Source of the DNA: Dehalogenimonas formicexedens
GTDB taxonomy: Bacteria > Chloroflexota > Dehalococcoidia > Dehalococcoidales > Dehalococcoidaceae
DNA: 64,000 bases
Assembly: GCF_001953175.1 (NCBI RefSeq)
Contig: NZ_CP018258.1
Span: 1,640,210-1,704,209, forward strand
Direction of reading: 5' to 3'
The notes under the pieces were generated by a model. That model saw nothing but the letters and a program-made list of their open reading frames with translations. It did no database searches and was not told where the DNA came from. Every line of letters starts with the position of its first letter. Position 1 is the first letter of the stretch. Below, piece by piece: positions 39,630 to 49,439 of this stretch. The position numbers and the translations under genes were made by a program.

Positions 39630-40049
39630 CTATTTTGATTGTTGGCGAATTCTATTAAGCATTTGCCCCATGACCAGTTCGTTAAACTCTTCTTTGCGGG
39701 CCGAAAGTTCAGACTTAAGCGTATCGCCTTCTTTCTTCATCTTGCGAATAGTGGCTTCCCGATCCCCAATCCGGGTGGTAAGTGTCTTGATCTCATCAAG
39801 AAGCTGGGAGCGAGACGGCTCCTGTTCGCGCTTCATCACTTTCAGATATTTGCGGCCCCTTTCTGTAAGGCGAAAGATCTCCTTGACCTTCTCGATTAGA
39901 CGTTGATGTTCGAGCTGGTTCAATCTTTCCGCCGCGGCCTTCTGTGAATATCCAAAATTGTGGGCAAGATCACCGGCAACAACAACCTCTTTCCTCTCGA
40001 TCAACCCCAGAACTTCAAGTTTTGTGGCTATCACCTCGTGTTTCCCCAT
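39630..40049 (-). CDS. Winged-helix protein with C-terminal coiled coil
   Basis: Residues 1-70 form a winged helix (VIATKLEVLGLIERKEVVVAGDLAHNFGYSQKAAAERLNQLEHQRLIEK, then FRLTERGRKYL). Residues 80-130 are a coiled coil (LLDEIKTLTTRIGDREATIRKMKKEGDTLKSEL) that would dimerise it. AGGGG lies upstream of the start. It is 53 bases downstream of the PadR-like gene and probably in the same operon. A regulator of element 2 is likely. Confidence 0.75.
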   Translation of the reverse strand: MGKHEVIATKLEVLGLIERKEVVVAGDLAHNFGYSQKAAAERLNQLEHQRLIEKVKEIFRLTERGRKYLKVMKREQEPSRSQLLDEIKTLTTRIGDREATIRKMKKEGDTLKSELSARKEEFNELVMGQMLNRIRQQSK

Positions 40050-40102
40050 TTTCTTTTACCCCTAACAATATGCGATCTTGATCAGGCGACCGCTCAGCAT
40101 CA

Positions 40103-40936
40103 TTATCTGTCGCTTGCTGGTACGCGGCTGGTTTTCTGGCTCTTGGTTTGGGTACCCGTTGATACCGAGGCAATCTGAATTTCTCGTCGGACCAGACGCT
40201 CCTTGAACTGTCTGCCCAGCCGTTCATAGCGAAGGTGCGTGGGCCTTTCCGCCAGTGGGATATCAAGCGCATTCATTGCCTGTTGGATGTTCGGGTATGG
40301 CCCTCGCCCATCTCCCTTGATGTAATACTCATACGCCTTCCCTCTTTTTGGCGGCGTGCCAGGCGCCGCGGTCGCCTGAGCCTGTTGGATTTGTTGAGGT
40401 TTGACGACATCCCAGGCAATGATGCGAGGCGATACCGGTTTCTTGGCAGAAATCGCATGCTTTACCGGTGCCCTGCTGCTTATGGCCAGGTCAACAACCT
40501 TGTGGGCTCTATCCAAGGCACGCGTTATTTCCCGTGCCTGCTCCCTCGTTAGCTCCGGCAAACGCCTCTTTATAAGCGGAAGCATGTCTTTGTGGGCGGC
40601 TAGTGTTTTCTTCAGCGCCTTCTGGCTGGCCGCTTTCCAGTTTGTCTTCATATGCTTTTTGGCTTCTCTGAGCGCCGGCATACAGTCGTTGAGGAAAATA
40701 AACCCCTGCGGGGTGATCGAGAAGACCTTTCTGCCGTCGCAATCTTTGGCGACAATATGTTTCGCGGAGACCAGCCAATCCAAGGCCGGGTAGATCATGC
40801 CTGCCGAGGGTTTGTAGACCCCATCGAAGCACTCGGAGATTTCGCCGATGATCTGGTAACCGTAGCATGCCTTCTGTGCTAAAAGGTCGAGGATGAGGTA
40901 CTTGCAACTGCCCTTCGGAAAAAGTCGGTTTTGCAT
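40103..40936 (-). CDS. PadR-like regulator with extra C-terminal domain
   Basis: Residues 5-75 match the PadR winged helix (GSCKYLILDLLAQKACYGYQIIGEISECFDGVYKPSAGMIYPALDWL, then FSITPQGFIFL). A helical region follows, and then about 100 residues not typical of PadR (GKAYEYYIKGDGRGPYPNIQQAMNALDIPLAERPTHLRYERLGRQFKE). AGGGGGATAAA precedes the ATG. 277 residues is long for the family. It is the first gene of a two-gene regulator operon at the right side of element 2. Confidence 0.78.
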   Translation of the reverse strand: MQNRLFPKGSCKYLILDLLAQKACYGYQIIGEISECFDGVYKPSAGMIYPALDWLVSAKHIVAKDCDGRKVFSITPQGFIFLNDCMPALREAKKHMKTNWKAASQKALKKTLAAHKDMLPLIKRRLPELTREQAREITRALDRAHKVVDLAISSRAPVKHAISAKKPVSPRIIAWDVVKPQQIQQAQATAAPGTPPKRGKAYEYYIKGDGRGPYPNIQQAMNALDIPLAERPTHLRYERLGRQFKERLVRREIQIASVSTGTQTKSQKTSRVPASDR

Positions 40937-41562
40937 TTTATCCCCCTATAGGGTTTCGATAGTCTCACAAATACCATCCCAGAGAGCCGTTTGGCAATAG
41001 TATCTATGTGGATTTCTTGCGCCCGCCTTTGGACCAGGAGAAACTGCTGACCGGCGATTTAGAGTTCTAGTCCATCTGGTGAGAAACACCGGATTTTTCT
41101 CATGTAGCTTGTCCATCCGCGGCTAGCCAAGGCAATCTTGAGCGGAAGATGGTCTGACCGTATCGAAATCAGAATCTTGAATCGCTCAGGGATTTCCAGC
41201 AAGGCGGCTTGGCGAGACACGGGGTCTGGGGTGAACAGCTGCTTGATTTAGAGTGAATTGCGCTTCTAATTTCGATCTGATTTGTTGGCTCTCGACGCCT
41301 TCCCGGCGACCTTCGCCTCTGCTGTGTTTTGGCTTGTTTACCGTATGGTGTGCGAGGGGGCCGGTGACCCCATGGCGTCGCTGTTTCGAAATACGGTGGT
41401 CTTACCACCTTCGTAGGCGAGCAACACGAACTGATGCCTTATCAACTCAATCCTGGAATGGTGTGTGGGCGTTGTCGAGCCGGGGGAAACCCTAGGTGGT
41501 TTTGGAGGTCCTCAAGTCAACCTGGATCTGCACAATCGCAGAAAAAGTGTGCTTACACCAGA
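40937..41562. other. Right border region of element 2, no supported gene
   Basis: No frame here has a ribosome-binding site and a plausible protein. A 50-codon open stretch at about 41268-41418 (LLALDAFPATFASAVFWLVY...) looks protein-like but has no ATG and no ribosome-binding site. The junction with the chromosome and the end of the cobalamin operon should lie here. Confidence 0.4.
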
Positions 41563-43398
41563 TTACCCAGAGGTTTCTCCGAGTTCGTACTTCTTCTGAT
41601 ACCCGCGGGAGGTTACCATGCGCCCGCCGATGACCTCAGTCTGTGAGTTGCCGATGATGACTATGCTTGTCATCCCGACGTCTTGCTTTGGTAGGTTCTC
41701 GAGGTCAGTGATCACCACCATCTGTTCCGGCCGGTAAGCATCACTAACAATGCCGACCGGGGTACCGCCGCCACGGTGGTTCAGCAGAATGTTCACCGCT
41801 TTCTCCAGCAGGTGAGGCCGTTTGCGGCTTTTGGGGTTGTAGAGGGCGATGACGAAATCAGCCTTAGAAGCGTATTCCAACCGTTTTTCGATCCTCGGCC
41901 AGTCGGTCAGATAATCGCTCAAACTGATGGTGCAAAAGTCAGTCATCAGCGGCGCGCCGAGGAGTGAGGCCGCGGCTGAAACCGCCGAGATCCCAGGCAC
42001 CACCACGATCTCCACCGGAATTTTCATCTCTGCCGCAACTTCAAACGCCAGGCCGGCCATGCCGTAGATGCCGGCATCGCCGGAGGAGATGAGGGCTACA
42101 TTTTTCCCGGCGCCGGCCGATTTGACCGCCTCCTGGGTACGGTCGACTTCTTTGGTCATGCCGCTGGACAGGAGGGTCTTGCCAGCCAGGAGCGGGCGAA
42201 TGAGGTCAAGGTACATTTTATAGCCGACGATGACCTCTGCTTCATCGATCGCCTGCCTTGCCCGGAAACTCATGTCCGCGAAATCGCCCGGCCCGATGCC
42301 AACGACCGACAACTTCCCATTGGACTTTGCCTCGGTAACGGACTCGGCCACGGCCACCGTGACCTGTCCATCTACCGCCTGTTTCTCAACCAGGAGGGCG
42401 GTCGCCCCACTGGCCAATAGTGCCGCGGCCTCCGCCACCGATGGTGTACCGGCATGGGTGAGGGCGTGCTCCGACGGAGCGGACGGCACGGGGATCTCAG
42501 CCAGTCTGGCGGCGGGAAAAAACCGCAAAGGTACGTTTCGTTCAACCGAATACTCCAGCAGCCCCTGTTCATCTTTTTTCAAGTCGACGCTCGCCAGAGA
42601 AGAGATGGACATCGGCGATAAGCCATACCGCTGGCAGATGGTGTTGATGGCCTTATCGATTTCCGTCGCGGTTGTGCCCCGGTTGCAACCGATTCCAACT
42701 ACCAGGTTCCGGGGGTGAAAAACAACCGATGGTATGGCATGATCCAGTTCCACCATGCGATTGGTGATCGCCAGGCGGGCGGCGACCTTCCCATTCTTAA
42801 TCGTGTCGATCGAGGGATATACTGTCACATATCCGTTAACCGTCGCCTGCCAATCTGTTTCCCCGGAATCCTGAAAAACGCCTACCGGATCGCCGTTGAC
42901 CAGCGCCGCGGCTAAACCTGTCAGGTCGCTGCCCGGCTCGACAAGCCAGCCGTAACGCGCCGCCAGATTGTCAGGCGACAGGTTGTGCGAGACATCGCTG
43001 GCGGTGGTGACCACCGGATGCGCACCCAATAGAGCCGCGATCTTCTGGGTTAAGGCGTTGGCGCCGCCCAGGTGCCCGGACAGCAGGCTGATGATGTTTT
43101 CACCGCCCTCGTCGAGGACGACCACTGCCGGGTCGGACTTTTTGTCTTTAAGGTACGGCGCCACGGCCCGCACGGCAATGCCATTGGCCATAATTAACGC
43201 CATTGACTCGCACTCTTTAAACAACCGGCCGATAAGCTCCCCGACCGGTTCTTCATAGGGATGTTCACCGGACTGCGGGTCATCGAGGAACCGGGCTTGG
43301 GCGTAAAGTTCAGAATGGGGCAGCACCGACCGCAGGCGCCGTCCTAGCGCCGTGCCATTTTTCGTGACAGCTACAATGGTGAGTTTAACGGTATCCAT
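41563..43398 (-). CDS. cbiGH: CbiG-CbiH fusion (cobalt-precorrin-5A hydrolase / precorrin-3B C17-methyltransferase)
   Basis: Residues about 1-355 match CbiG: ALIMANGIAVRAVAPYLKDK, SLLSGHLGGANALTQKIA, and the C-terminal GIGCNRGTTATEIDKAI. Residues about 365-600 match CbiH: VGIGPGDFADMSFRARQAIDEAEVIVGY, SSGDAGIYGMAG, VVPGISAVSAAASLLGAPL, FVIALYNPKSRKR. It therefore joins two consecutive steps of anaerobic corrin ring contraction. ATG 43398 overlaps the end of cbiF. It is the last gene of the operon before element 2. Confidence 0.93.
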   Translation of the reverse strand: MDTVKLTIVAVTKNGTALGRRLRSVLPHSELYAQARFLDDPQSGEHPYEEPVGELIGRLFKECESMALIMANGIAVRAVAPYLKDKKSDPAVVVLDEGGENIISLLSGHLGGANALTQKIAALLGAHPVVTTASDVSHNLSPDNLAARYGWLVEPGSDLTGLAAALVNGDPVGVFQDSGETDWQATVNGYVTVYPSIDTIKNGKVAARLAITNRMVELDHAIPSVVFHPRNLVVGIGCNRGTTATEIDKAINTICQRYGLSPMSISSLASVDLKKDEQGLLEYSVERNVPLRFFPAARLAEIPVPSAPSEHALTHAGTPSVAEAAALLASGATALLVEKQAVDGQVTVAVAESVTEAKSNGKLSVVGIGPGDFADMSFRARQAIDEAEVIVGYKMYLDLIRPLLAGKTLLSSGMTKEVDRTQEAVKSAGAGKNVALISSGDAGIYGMAGLAFEVAAEMKIPVEIVVVPGISAVSAAASLLGAPLMTDFCTISLSDYLTDWPRIEKRLEYASKADFVIALYNPKSRKRPHLLEKAVNILLNHRGGGTPVGIVSDAYRPEQMVVITDLENLPKQDVGMTSIVIIGNSQTEVIGGRMVTSRGYQKKYELGETSG

Positions 43399-44140
43399 GG
43401 GAAAACCCTTTATCATATAACTTGGAAACCAGGCCTTTGTCCTTGGCGGCTAGCACATCGCCGACGATGATGAGCGCCTGGCGGGAAATCCCCGCCTTCG
43501 AAACATCGGACGCAAGATTGGCGATGGTCGTCCTGATGACCTTTTCCTCAGGCCAACTGGCGCGGTAAACCACAGCCACCGGAGTTTCCGCAGTTCGCCC
43601 GCCTTTTAACAGTTCGGCGACAACCGCCGACACCATGCCGGAGGATAGGAACACCGCCAGGGTGCCGCCGTTGGCGGCCAGCCGGTGCAGCGCTTCGTTT
43701 TCCGGCACCGGGGTGCGGCCGGCTAGCCGGGTAATGACTACCGTCTGACTGACCTCCGGTATCGTCAGCTCTGTTTTTAGGGCCGCGGCGGAAGCGAACA
43801 GGGAACTCACGCCGGGGATGACGGCGTATTCGATACCCCGCTTGTCCAACTCAGCCATCTGTTCGCCGATGGCGCCGTAGAGGCTCGGCTCGCCGGTCTG
43901 CAGCCGCGCTACCAGTTTGCCCTCGGCGACGGCCTTTTCGATTACGGCCGTTGTTTCTTCGAGGTTCATCGCAGCGCTCTTATGGATCTCGGCATCCGGA
44001 CGAGCGAATTTCAAAACCTCGGGATTAACCAGCGAATCGGCATAGATGACAACCTGGGCTTGCCCGAGAACTTTCATCCCTTTAACGGTGATCAAGTCCG
44101 GGTCGCCCGGGCCGGCGCCGATAAAATATACTTGGGGCAT
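43385..44140 (-). CDS. cbiF: Cobalt-precorrin-4 C11-methyltransferase
   Basis: This 251-residue SAM-dependent tetrapyrrole methylase has GAGPGDPDLITVKG, YADSLVNPEVL, the LQTGEPSLYGAIGEQM loop, PGVSSLFASAAALKTELT and TVVITRLAGRTPVP, the last typical of CbiF/CobM. It methylates C11 in the anaerobic pathway. It lies two bases downstream of cbiL and overlaps cbiG by 14 bases. Confidence 0.94.
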   Translation of the reverse strand: MPQVYFIGAGPGDPDLITVKGMKVLGQAQVVIYADSLVNPEVLKFARPDAEIHKSAAMNLEETTAVIEKAVAEGKLVARLQTGEPSLYGAIGEQMAELDKRGIEYAVIPGVSSLFASAAALKTELTIPEVSQTVVITRLAGRTPVPENEALHRLAANGGTLAVFLSSGMVSAVVAELLKGGRTAETPVAVVYRASWPEEKVIRTTIANLASDVSKAGISRQALIIVGDVLAAKDKGLVSKLYDKGFSHGYR

Positions 44141-44142
44141 CT

Positions 44143-44847
44143 CTACCTCCGGACCATCATGATCGAAAAATAGCCGGGCTTCTGGCCTTTCAGGTCAGCC
44201 AGGCGCCGGATGATGCGCTCTTCGCTGGTGGTCGCCTTGACCACCACCGTCGCCCGGTCAAGGAGCGACATCTCTTCCAGCACGCCGACAAGGGTGTCAA
44301 AAACCGGGTTGATCTTCATGAATACCACGCTCTCGAACTCGGAGAGCACCCGGCGGATAGCCTCCCGGTCGGAGGGCGCCGGCACCACCGCCAGACGCTC
44401 ATCGCCGCGCACCAGCGGAATGCCGGCGCGTGCCGGAGCGGCGGTGATCGACGACACGCCCGGAACAACCTCGATAGGCTGGTTTGAGTCGCCGGCAAAC
44501 TTATCGAAAAGATAAATGAAGCTGCCGAATAAGAACGGATCGCCTTCCACGATAAAAGCGCAATCGATGCCGCTATTCAGTTTTTCAGCCACGGAACGGG
44601 CGGCAGCTTGCCATGCTGCATCGAGTTCCGCTTCGTCATCCGACATCGGGAAAACGAGATTCGCAATCTTCGGACTGAGCCGCTCATCGAGTTGGCAGAC
44701 GATGCGTGAGGCCAGGCTCGGCTCGCCGGCTGCCTTACAGGGAGCAAAGATGGCCGGGACTTCCCGAAGAAGCCGCAACGCCTTGATGGTTACCAGTTCC
44801 GGGTCGCCGGGCCCGACGCCTATACCGTAAAGTTTTCCCTGGGCCAA
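44143..44847 (-). CDS. cbiL: Cobalt-precorrin-2 C20-methyltransferase
   Basis: This 234-residue methylase shows GVGPGDPELVTIKALRLL, FPMSDD, the FIVEGDPFLFGSFIYLF loop and PGVSSITAAPARAGIPL, with GDERLAVVPA typical of CbiL/CobI. It methylates C20 of cobalt-precorrin-2, the first committed ring methylation after cobalt insertion. Confidence 0.93.
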   Translation of the reverse strand: MAQGKLYGIGVGPGDPELVTIKALRLLREVPAIFAPCKAAGEPSLASRIVCQLDERLSPKIANLVFPMSDDEAELDAAWQAAARSVAEKLNSGIDCAFIVEGDPFLFGSFIYLFDKFAGDSNQPIEVVPGVSSITAAPARAGIPLVRGDERLAVVPAPSDREAIRRVLSEFESVVFMKINPVFDTLVGVLEEMSLLDRATVVVKATTSEERIIRRLADLKGQKPGYFSIMMVRR

Positions 44848-46083
44848 CTATTTGTCCTCCCCTTGCCGAGTTGCGGTAACGATGAAAACCGGGTTCAGCG
44901 GTTCCAGCCGGGTCAGGTTGCCGATAGCCCGGCTACGTGCAATATTTACCAAAAGCGTATCGGTATCAAAACCCAAAGTCTGAAGTGAGCGGCTGGCCTC
45001 CGCGAGGTTTTCAAGAGTGGCAAGGTTGATGACGATGCGCCCGCCGCGCCTGAGCTTACCCGCTACCATAGCTAAGACATCTGCCATACTGCCGCCGCTG
45101 CCGCCGATGAAGACGGCGTCCGGATCGGGCAACCCGGCCAGCGCCCCGGGCGCGCTGCCGGCGATCACGGAGACGTTTCCAAGGCCGAATTTCTCGACGT
45201 TGGCCTTCAATCCTTCAAGGCTTTCGGGCGAACGTTCCACGGCAAAGATATGACCGCGGCGTGCCAGCCGGGCGGCTTCAATGGAGACGGAACCGCTGCC
45301 CGCGCCGATATCCCAGACCACGCTGTCTTCCCGGAGAGCCAGTTTGGCCAGGCTGACAGCCCGGACCTCCATCTTGGTGATGAGTCCCTTGTCCGGGGTG
45401 CGCTGGCTGAAACTCTCGTCCACCTGGCCGATCAATGGCATCGACGATTTCTCAGGCAGCGGCCCGCTGACCAGTATCATCACGTTGAGGGGCGAGAACT
45501 CCGTCTTCGCCGTTTCCTCGAGGGAACCGGAATAGACCCGTTGGTCGCTGGTGCCCAGGTCCTGACAAATGTAGACCTGTCGCTCGATCCCGGCTTCGAT
45601 CAAAGCCCTGGCGACGTTCGATGGAGTGTGATCTTTATCGGTCAATAGCGCCACCTTGGAGGCGCGGCGCACCAGGCCGATGATGTCCTCGATAGGACGG
45701 GCGTGGACGCTGGATAGTACCGCATCGTCCCAGGGCAGCTTGACCGCGGCGAAAGCCTGTTGGAAAGAACTCACCCCCGGTATGATCTTGACCTGTTCCG
45801 TTCCCAGCGCCTCGGTTAGGTTCCTGGCAATGCCGTAGCAGTTGGGATCTCCGGAAGCCAATACCACCACCCGGCGGTGGGTGAGCGCATGCTTTATGGT
45901 AGTAATGACTTCGGACAGGTTGTTGCCGATCGCTAGCTTCTCGGCGTTGATTTCGGGGAACATCTTCAGTAATCGAGCGCCACCGATGAGCAACTCCGCC
46001 CGATCTATGATTTCACTCGTAGCCGGGGGAATACACTCACGCCCGCCGCTTACGCCTACAATATGAACCAGATTATCAGTCAT
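44848..46083 (-). CDS. cbiET: CbiE-CbiT fusion (precorrin-6Y C5,15-methyltransferase / decarboxylase)
   Basis: ATG 46083 (MTDNLVHIVGVSGG) overlaps the cbiD stop by 8 bases; the longer open frame upstream is out-of-frame cbiD sequence. Residues 1-200 are CbiE (AELLIGGARLL, LASGDPNCYGIA, IPGVSSFQQAFA). Residues about 215-411 are the CbiT methyltransferase/decarboxylase with the SAM loop DIGAGSGSVSIEAARL and FIGGSGG. Fusion as in CobL. Confidence 0.94.
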   Translation of the reverse strand: MTDNLVHIVGVSGGRECIPPATSEIIDRAELLIGGARLLKMFPEINAEKLAIGNNLSEVITTIKHALTHRRVVVLASGDPNCYGIARNLTEALGTEQVKIIPGVSSFQQAFAAVKLPWDDAVLSSVHARPIEDIIGLVRRASKVALLTDKDHTPSNVARALIEAGIERQVYICQDLGTSDQRVYSGSLEETAKTEFSPLNVMILVSGPLPEKSSMPLIGQVDESFSQRTPDKGLITKMEVRAVSLAKLALREDSVVWDIGAGSGSVSIEAARLARRGHIFAVERSPESLEGLKANVEKFGLGNVSVIAGSAPGALAGLPDPDAVFIGGSGGSMADVLAMVAGKLRRGGRIVINLATLENLAEASRSLQTLGFDTDTLLVNIARSRAIGNLTRLEPLNPVFIVTATRQGEDK

Positions 46084-47155
46084 CGCTTCGCCCCAGGATT
46101 TTCCCTTCGTAGTCGCAGACGATACACACAACCTTGACCCGGCATCCGGCGAATTCGGAGCAGCGTGCCGCCGCGATTTGGCTAAGATGGCGGCAAAATT
46201 CGGGCACCATTTCGATCGGCAGTACGGACATGAACTCGTTGGCCATGACCGTGGTAGCCAGTTCCGTTTGTAATACGTCTGAAGCGCCAAGTCCGGCGGC
46301 GATGCCGACGAGCAACGTGATATTGATATCTGATTTGGTGAAATGGGTATTGATCTCGCCCGCCGCCAGCTTGCTCGCCTTACCGACCATGCACCAGATC
46401 TCGGCTTCAAAGACTTCTTTCTCAACGCAAGCCTTGAGGGCCTCGTCCATGAAATCGCCAACCAGGATGAAACATTCCTCACCGAGATTGTTCGCCGATT
46501 GGGCGTATTTTTCGGTACGGCGGCCAGTGGAGGCAACAACCTTGGTGCAGCCGCAGGCCTTGGCAATGCTCACCGATTGCGGGATGCTGGCTTTGTAGGC
46601 GTCCAGTGAATACGGGATAACGATTCCGGTAGTGCCCAGTATCGACAGCCCGCCAACTATGCCCAGCCGCGGATTAAGGGTCCGCCGGGCTAACGCCTCG
46701 CCACCGGGCACCGACACGGTGACGGTGACGCCGCGGGTCTCCGGTCCTAGCGCTTTGGAGACTTCATCGCGTATCATGCGCCGGGGCACCGGGTTGATGG
46801 CCGGTTCTCCCACCGGTATCTCAAGGCCGGGGCGGGTGACGGTGCCGACGCCATCACCGCCTTTCAGTTCGATCCCCGGTCTATCTCGCCATTCCACAGT
46901 TGCAACGATCGTAGCGCCGTGGGTGATATCCGGGTCGTCGCCGGCATCCTTGATGACAGCGCAGACGGCCTCGGCGCCGGTGAAACGGCACTCGGAAATT
47001 GTAAAAGTGACGTTTTCGCCGGTAGTCATCGTTATAACGACAGAAGGCACCGCACTCTGCTTGATCAGCGCCTCTGCCGCCGCTTTGGCCGCCGCGGCGG
47101 CGCAGGCGCCGGTGGTGAAGCCGCGCTTGAGTTGTCCCCGGTCAGGCCGCGGCAT
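46076..47155 (-). CDS. cbiD: Cobalt-precorrin-5B C1-methyltransferase
   Basis: This 359-residue CbiD starts with RGFTTGACAAAAAKAA and contains KDAGDDPDITHGA, GGDGVGTVTRPGL, the GGLSILGTTGIVIPYS segment and a C-terminal ASDVL. CbiD is found only in the anaerobic cobalamin pathway. It begins at the base where hemL ends, so they are co-transcribed. Confidence 0.94.
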   Translation of the reverse strand: MPRPDRGQLKRGFTTGACAAAAAKAAAEALIKQSAVPSVVITMTTGENVTFTISECRFTGAEAVCAVIKDAGDDPDITHGATIVATVEWRDRPGIELKGGDGVGTVTRPGLEIPVGEPAINPVPRRMIRDEVSKALGPETRGVTVTVSVPGGEALARRTLNPRLGIVGGLSILGTTGIVIPYSLDAYKASIPQSVSIAKACGCTKVVASTGRRTEKYAQSANNLGEECFILVGDFMDEALKACVEKEVFEAEIWCMVGKASKLAAGEINTHFTKSDINITLLVGIAAGLGASDVLQTELATTVMANEFMSVLPIEMVPEFCRHLSQIAAARCSEFAGCRVKVVCIVCDYEGKILGRSDD

Positions 47156-48456
47156 CAGGGACGGCCCTCCTTGACGGCAGCGAATGCCTTTTCGATAGCG
47201 GTGATGGTAGTTTCAACGTCCGCATGACTGAGCGCCGTCGATACGAAGGCGGCTTCAAATTGCGACGGCGGCCAGTAGATGCCGTTTTCCAGGAGTGTTC
47301 GGTGGAATATTCTGAAGGCTTCGGTGTCGGATGTTTTGGCGCAGGCGTAGTCAGTCACTTCCTGGCTGGTGAAAAACACGGTCATCAGGCTGCCGATCCG
47401 GTTAACCTGCAAGGACAACCCTGATTTCCTGGCGGCGGCCGAAATGCCGTATGCCAGCGCCGCCGCGTTATCTTCAAGAGCAGCATATATTCCCGGTTTT
47501 TCTAATTCGTTTAATGTCGCCAGGCCGGCGGCCATGGCCAGCGGGTTGCCGGACAGCGTCCCTGCCTGGTAGACAGGACCGGAAGGAGCGATAAGCTGCA
47601 TGATTTCTTTACGTCCGCCATAGGCTCCCACCGGCAGCCCGCCGCCGATGATTTTACCCATGGTGGTCAAATCGGGCACGATACCGAACTTTTCCACGGC
47701 GCCGCCGCGCTTGACCCTGAACCCGGTGATGACCTCGTCGAAGATGAGCAGAGCGCCCCGCTCGCGTGTCAATTCCCTCAAACCCTCCAGGAAACCCGGT
47801 TCGGGTGTCACTACGCCCATGTTCGCCGCCACCGGCTCCAGAATGACGGCTGCCACCTGCCCGGGGTAGCGGTCGAACAGCGCCTCCACGGAATCGAGGT
47901 CGTTGTAGGCGGCGGTCAGGGTCTCGGCGGCAAAGGCAGCCGGAACGCCGGGGGACTCCGGGATACCTAAAGTTGCCAAACCGGAACCGGATTTCGACAG
48001 TAAACCGTCGGAGTGGCCGTGGTAGCCGCCCTCGAACTTGATGATCTTCTCGCGCCCGGTGTAGGCCCGCGCCAGTCTCAGGGCGCTCATCACCGCCTCG
48101 GTGCCGGAACTGACGAAGCGCATCATTTCAAGATGCGGCATGGCCGCCCGGATGGCCTTGCCGAGCTCGGTCTCGCGACGGCTGGGGGCGCCGAAGCTGG
48201 TACCCTCTTTGGCCGCTTCGACGATGGAGGCGACGACGGCCGGATGGGCGTGACCCAGTATCATCGGCCCCCATGACCCGACGAAATCAAGGTAGCGGTT
48301 ACCATCGACGTCGTAAAGGTATGCCTCTTCGCCGCGCTCGATGAACAAGGGCTCACCGCCGACAGCCTTGAAGGCGCGCACCGGGGAGTTTACCCCGCCG
48401 GGGAAGATTTGCCGGGCTTCGGCAAAAAGTTGGCGCGACTTATCAAACGACTTCAT
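47155..48456 (-). CDS. hemL: Glutamate-1-semialdehyde 2,1-aminomutase
   Basis: This 433-residue PLP enzyme makes 5-aminolevulinate from glutamate-1-semialdehyde. Motifs are [53 protein letters not shown], the PLP Asp in FDEVITGFR and the Lys in [19 protein letters not shown]. Together with hemA it completes the C5 route; its start overlaps the hemB end by 4 bases. Confidence 0.96.
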   Translation of the reverse strand: MKSFDKSRQLFAEARQIFPGGVNSPVRAFKAVGGEPLFIERGEEAYLYDVDGNRYLDFVGSWGPMILGHAHPAVVASIVEAAKEGTSFGAPSRRETELGKAIRAAMPHLEMMRFVSSGTEAVMSALRLARAYTGREKIIKFEGGYHGHSDGLLSKSGSGLATLGIPESPGVPAAFAAETLTAAYNDLDSVEALFDRYPGQVAAVILEPVAANMGVVTPEPGFLEGLRELTRERGALLIFDEVITGFRVKRGGAVEKFGIVPDLTTMGKIIGGGLPVGAYGGRKEIMQLIAPSGPVYQAGTLSGNPLAMAAGLATLNELEKPGIYAALEDNAAALAYGISAAARKSGLSLQVNRIGSLMTVFFTSQEVTDYACAKTSDTEAFRIFHRTLLENGIYWPPSQFEAAFVSTALSHADVETTITAIEKAFAAVKEGRP

Positions 48457-49439
48457 CTGTCTCCTTCGCTAATCCAACGCGCCGCGTCTTTGGCGTGGTA
48501 GGTGATAATGACATCCGCTCCGGCACGCTTGATCGAGGTCAATATCTCCAACGCCAGGCGTTTTTCTTCGCCCCAGCCGCGCTCGGCCATGGCCTTGACC
48601 ATCGAATACTCGCCGCTAACGTTGTAAGCCACGACCGGGCAATCGAAGCCATCCTTGGCCTGCCGCACGATATCGAGGTAGGCCAGTGCCGGCTTGACCA
48701 TGACGGCATCGGCGCCTTCATCGAGATCGGCCGAAATCTCGCGCATCGCCTCGAGCGCGTTAGCCGGGTCCATCTGGTAGCCGCGGCGGTCGCCGAACCC
48801 CGGCGCCGAACAGGCGGCTTCGCGGAACGGGCCATAGAAGGCCGAGGCGTACTTGGCGGAATAGGCCATGATCGGGATGTGTTTGTAATTAGCTGCGTCG
48901 AGGGCCTGCCGGATGGCGCCGACTCGGCCGTCCATCATGTCCGACGGGGCGACGATGTCGGCGCCGGCTTTAGCGTGGACCACCGCCATCCGTCCCAAAA
49001 GCGGCAACGTGGCGTCGTTGTCCACTTCGCCGTTGGTGACGACGCCGCAATGGCCGTGGCTGGTGTACTCGCACAGGCAGACGTCGGTGATGACGGTAAG
49101 CTGCGGCACCTGCCGTTTGATAAGACTAACCGCCCGCGGCACGATGCCGTCCGGGTCAAGACCGGATAAACCCTGCTCATCTTTGGCGGCCGGTATGCCG
49201 AAAAGGATGACAGCGCCGATGCCCAGCCGGACGATATCGTCGATCTCCTCTACGAGGCTGGCGAGAGTGTGACGAACCTCGCCGGGCATGCTGGGTATCG
49301 GCTGGGCTGCGCCGTCACCATCGACGACGAACAGCGGATAGATGAAATCCCCGGCGTTGAGCTCAGTCTCCCGAAACAGTTTCCTCATTCCGGGCGTCCG
49401 CCGCAGGCGGCGCAGTCTTAGTTCAGGGAACGTGCTCAT
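48453..49439 (-). CDS. hemB: Delta-aminolevulinic acid dehydratase
   Basis: This 328-residue porphobilinogen synthase shows [15 protein letters not shown], the zinc-type cysteines [27 protein letters not shown], the Schiff-base Lys region and [12 protein letters not shown]. The metal site Cys pattern suggests zinc dependence. It overlaps cobA-hemD by 4 bases. Confidence 0.96.
   Translation of the reverse strand: MSTFPELRLRRLRRTPGMRKLFRETELNAGDFIYPLFVVDGDGAAQPIPSMPGEVRHTLASLVEEIDDIVRLGIGAVILFGIPAAKDEQGLSGLDPDGIVPRAVSLIKRQVPQLTVITDVCLCEYTSHGHCGVVTNGEVDNDATLPLLGRMAVVHAKAGADIVAPSDMMDGRVGAIRQALDAANYKHIPIMAYSAKYASAFYGPFREAACSAPGFGDRRGYQMDPANALEAMREISADLDEGADAVMVKPALAYLDIVRQAKDGFDCPVVAYNVSGEYSMVKAMAERGWGEEKRLALEILTSIKRAGADVIITYHAKDAARWISEGDR

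Larger units (their letters stand above)
32000..41500. mobile_element. Element 2: reduced relative of element 1
   Basis: The region between degV and the cobalamin operon carries a large serine recombinase, a zinc-ribbon tyrosine recombinase, the FGCGW protein, a sigma-like gene and a clamp-like gene, the last four paralogous to element 1 genes. Structural genes are absent. Both borders are approximate and no attachment repeats were identified. Confidence 0.65.

Noticed and set aside
41268-41418. Open stretch reading LLALDAFPATFASAVFWLVYRMV... before the cobalamin operon end
   Set aside because: It is about 50 codons with no ATG, no ribosome-binding site and no recognised family. It may be a gene fragment, but that cannot be supported.
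44848-46566. A 572-residue frame for the CbiE-CbiT gene
   Set aside because: The first 161 codons are the cbiD sequence read in another frame; the CbiE domain starts at ATG 46083.
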